From positions 60,569-124,568 of the forward strand of contig JBGTJE010000048.1 of the NCBI GenBank assembly GCA_041745295.1: 64,000 bases of DNA, read 5' to 3'. A program made the position numbers and the translations under genes. Each line of letters begins with the position of its first letter. Position 1 is the first letter of the stretch. Positions 62,603-64,000 of this stretch are shown piece by piece. The notes under the pieces were generated by a model. The model made no database searches. It was given only the letters and a program-made list of their open reading frames with translations, and was not told the DNA's origin. Source of the stretch: JANMEB01 sp041745295. Lineage in GTDB: Bacteria > Planctomycetota > Planctomycetia > Pirellulales > Pirellulaceae.

Positions 62603-63913
62603 TTACGGTCCGACTTCGCGGACGCGGTGGGCGATGGTTGACCCGAGCGCGTCGCGGACGCTGGGAATGGTGATCCGGTCGAAGATCTGTTGAAAGAACC
62701 CGGCAACGATCATCTGAATGGCCTCTTTCCGCGAATAGCCGCGGGAGCGCGCGTAAAAGATCAACTCTTCGTCGACACGGCCGCTGGTGCTGCCGTGCGT
62801 ACAGCGCACGTCGTCGGCTTCGATCTCAAGCCCCGGAATCGAATCGGCGCGGGCTTGGCTGGAAAGCATTAAGTTATCGTTCCGTTGATAGCCGTCGGTT
62901 TTCTGGGCGAGCTTATCGACTTTGATCATGCCGCGCCACACCGTCCGCGAGCGATCTTGGAGCGCAGCCTTGTACAAAAAATCGCTGGTGCACTCGGGTG
63001 CGCGATGGTGTTGCAGCGTGTGATACGACAAGTGCTGCTGGCCTTCGGTGAACATCACGCCGTTGACTTGGGATTGGGCTCCCGTTCCGATTAGCGCGAC
63101 GTGCTGGTTGACTTTGGCCAATCGCGATCCGAGTGCCCCGATCGTCCACTGAATCGAGGCATTGCGATCGACGAGGGCTTTTTGGTGTGAAAAGTGCCAG
63201 ACGCCATGCCCCCAATCTTGCAGGCTGACGTAGCGCAAATGGGCGCCGCGTCCGACGAGCAATTCGACTGCGCCGCAATGAAATCCGGTCGATGAGGCAT
63301 CGGGACTTCGCAGTTCCGAAAGCAGCGTCGCTTCGGCGCCGTCTTCCAGAATCACCAGCGTGCGGCCCATATCCACACCTTGGTTGGTGAGCACCGACAT
63401 CGTGTGTACCGGCTGTTCGATTACCACGCCGCGCGGGACGAAGAGGAGCGTGCCACCCGACCAAAACGCCGAATGGAGAGCGGCGAATCGATCATATTTC
63501 GGGTCGAAGGCTCGATTCCAAAATGGCCGTAGACGATCGGAATGTTCGGCCATCAGGTGATCGAGATTGCCGAACAATACGCCTTTGGATTGCAATTCGG
63601 ATCGCAATTCATCCGGGTCGTTCCGTCCGTTGCGGGTGATGGATTGTCCGGCCAACTCGACGCCGTGGGACAACGACGGGGCAGGGGACTCCTCCGTGGC
63701 CGGCCCGCCCGCAACGAACTTATCCAAATGGAACAAGCGAATGTCGGTCCGCATCCATTCTTCGTTGCGCTGATTGGGCCAAGTTAATTGGCCAAATGTT
63801 TCCCACGCCCTGCGGCGCTGTTCGACCAGCCATTGCGGCTCGCTGCGCGCGGCAAGAAAAGCCTCAAACCCTACGTTGGTAAAGGGAAAAGTGGTGTCTA
63901 TTATCGTGCTCAT
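62603..63913 (-). CDS. sufD: SUF system Fe-S assembly protein SufD
   Basis: 436 residues. The N-terminal helical part (WETFGQLTWPNQRNEEWMRT) and the beta-helix core are as in SufD. VIEQPVHTMSVLTNQG, TLVILEDGAEATLLSELRSP, QSQVNGVMFTEGQQHLSYHT and CTHGSTSGRVDEELIFYARS are family signatures; RSRGYSRKEAIQMIVAGFFQ closes it. With SufB and SufC it forms the scaffold complex for iron-sulfur clusters. sufB and sufC would be expected upstream, beyond the right edge. Confidence 0.9.
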   Translation of the reverse strand: MSTIIDTTFPFTNVGFEAFLAARSEPQWLVEQRRRAWETFGQLTWPNQRNEEWMRTDIRLFHLDKFVAGGPATEESPAPSLSHGVELAGQSITRNGRNDPDELRSELQSKGVLFGNLDHLMAEHSDRLRPFWNRAFDPKYDRFAALHSAFWSGGTLLFVPRGVVIEQPVHTMSVLTNQGVDMGRTLVILEDGAEATLLSELRSPDASSTGFHCGAVELLVGRGAHLRYVSLQDWGHGVWHFSHQKALVDRNASIQWTIGALGSRLAKVNQHVALIGTGAQSQVNGVMFTEGQQHLSYHTLQHHRAPECTSDFLYKAALQDRSRTVWRGMIKVDKLAQKTDGYQRNDNLMLSSQARADSIPGLEIEADDVRCTHGSTSGRVDEELIFYARSRGYSRKEAIQMIVAGFFQQIFDRITIPSVRDALGSTIAHRVREVGP

Positions 63914-64000
63914 GTTTTCGTGGATAGTCCAATAGTCGTTTAACGCCGAGCCGAAGGCGACGGCTGTTCGTTGGAGTTAAGTGCCGCGAAGTTTTAAATA
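63914..64000. other. Upstream edge of sufD
   Basis: The last 87 bases contain GCCGAGCCGAAGGCGACGGC, a small palindromic repeat, and no gene start. Confidence 0.4.

Noticed and set aside
1..64000. CRISPR arrays, rRNA genes or a phage structural module
   Set aside because: Searched for by eye: no regular direct repeat with spacers, no rRNA stretch and no capsid, tail or terminase-like gene was seen. The direct repeats at 19450-20350 are TPR codons.

Overview
The window looks like a chromosomal segment of a planctomycete, probably of the Pirellulales type. Lineage markers are a LEPR-XLL secreted protein, an ECF sigma factor next to a kinesin-light-chain-type TPR protein kinase, a BBP7-like outer-membrane protein, a DUF1559 pseudopilin-like protein, a PVC-type membrane-bound dehydrogenase with a C-terminal haem motif, and LpxK (Gram-negative envelope). 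This is inference from remembered protein families; no search was run.

Region 1 (1-14625) is an accessory block set into what looks like one minus-strand operon. At the right of the block are DUF1257 (Ycf35-like), DUF2997 and a Ycf46-like AAA ATPase; at the left edge is the start of another minus-strand gene of a type I associate with this operon. Between 190 and about 12485 lie mostly plus-strand cargo genes: an OLD-like ATPase/TOPRIM protein, DUF2971, a PLD-like protein, a DUF6602 nuclease-like protein, a lipoprotein, a six-repeat Trp-rich protein, a HEPN-like protein, an HNH nuclease, a zinc-ribbon protein, a SEC-C protein and another nuclease-like protein. At least five attC-like recombination sites separate several of them, so part of the block resembles an integron gene-cassette array, although no intI is visible. 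Remnants of IS110-like left ends are also present.

Region 2 (15017-22799) holds a large secreted LEPR-XLL metalloprotease-like protein, a TPR serine/threonine kinase and its ECF sigma partner.

Region 3 (about 22900-29988) is a likely integrative element ending at a tRNA-Val(GAC) gene, with a tyrosine recombinase overlapping the tRNA, an excisionase-like HTH protein, a nuclease-like 547-residue protein and an HTH/coiled-coil protein. A broken VOC-family gene lies at its left side. A run of at least six consecutive hairpins behind a promoter-like sequence (27072-27380) is the best candidate here for an undescribed structured RNA.

Region 4 (30299-64000) is mainly housekeeping and lineage genes: thrS, infC, a BBP7-like protein, pyrE, a sulfatase-fold protein without its catalytic motif, a very large glycosidase-like protein, lpxK, an isocitrate dehydrogenase, yceH, two secreted proteins, infA, a 28-residue basic protein, an EamA transporter, two glycosyltransferases with hpt, a PVC dehydrogenase, a MazG-like protein, hppD, and a SUF-related set (DUF59 protein, Rieske protein, sufD). 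Several families of dispersed palindromic repeats fill the intergenic gaps.
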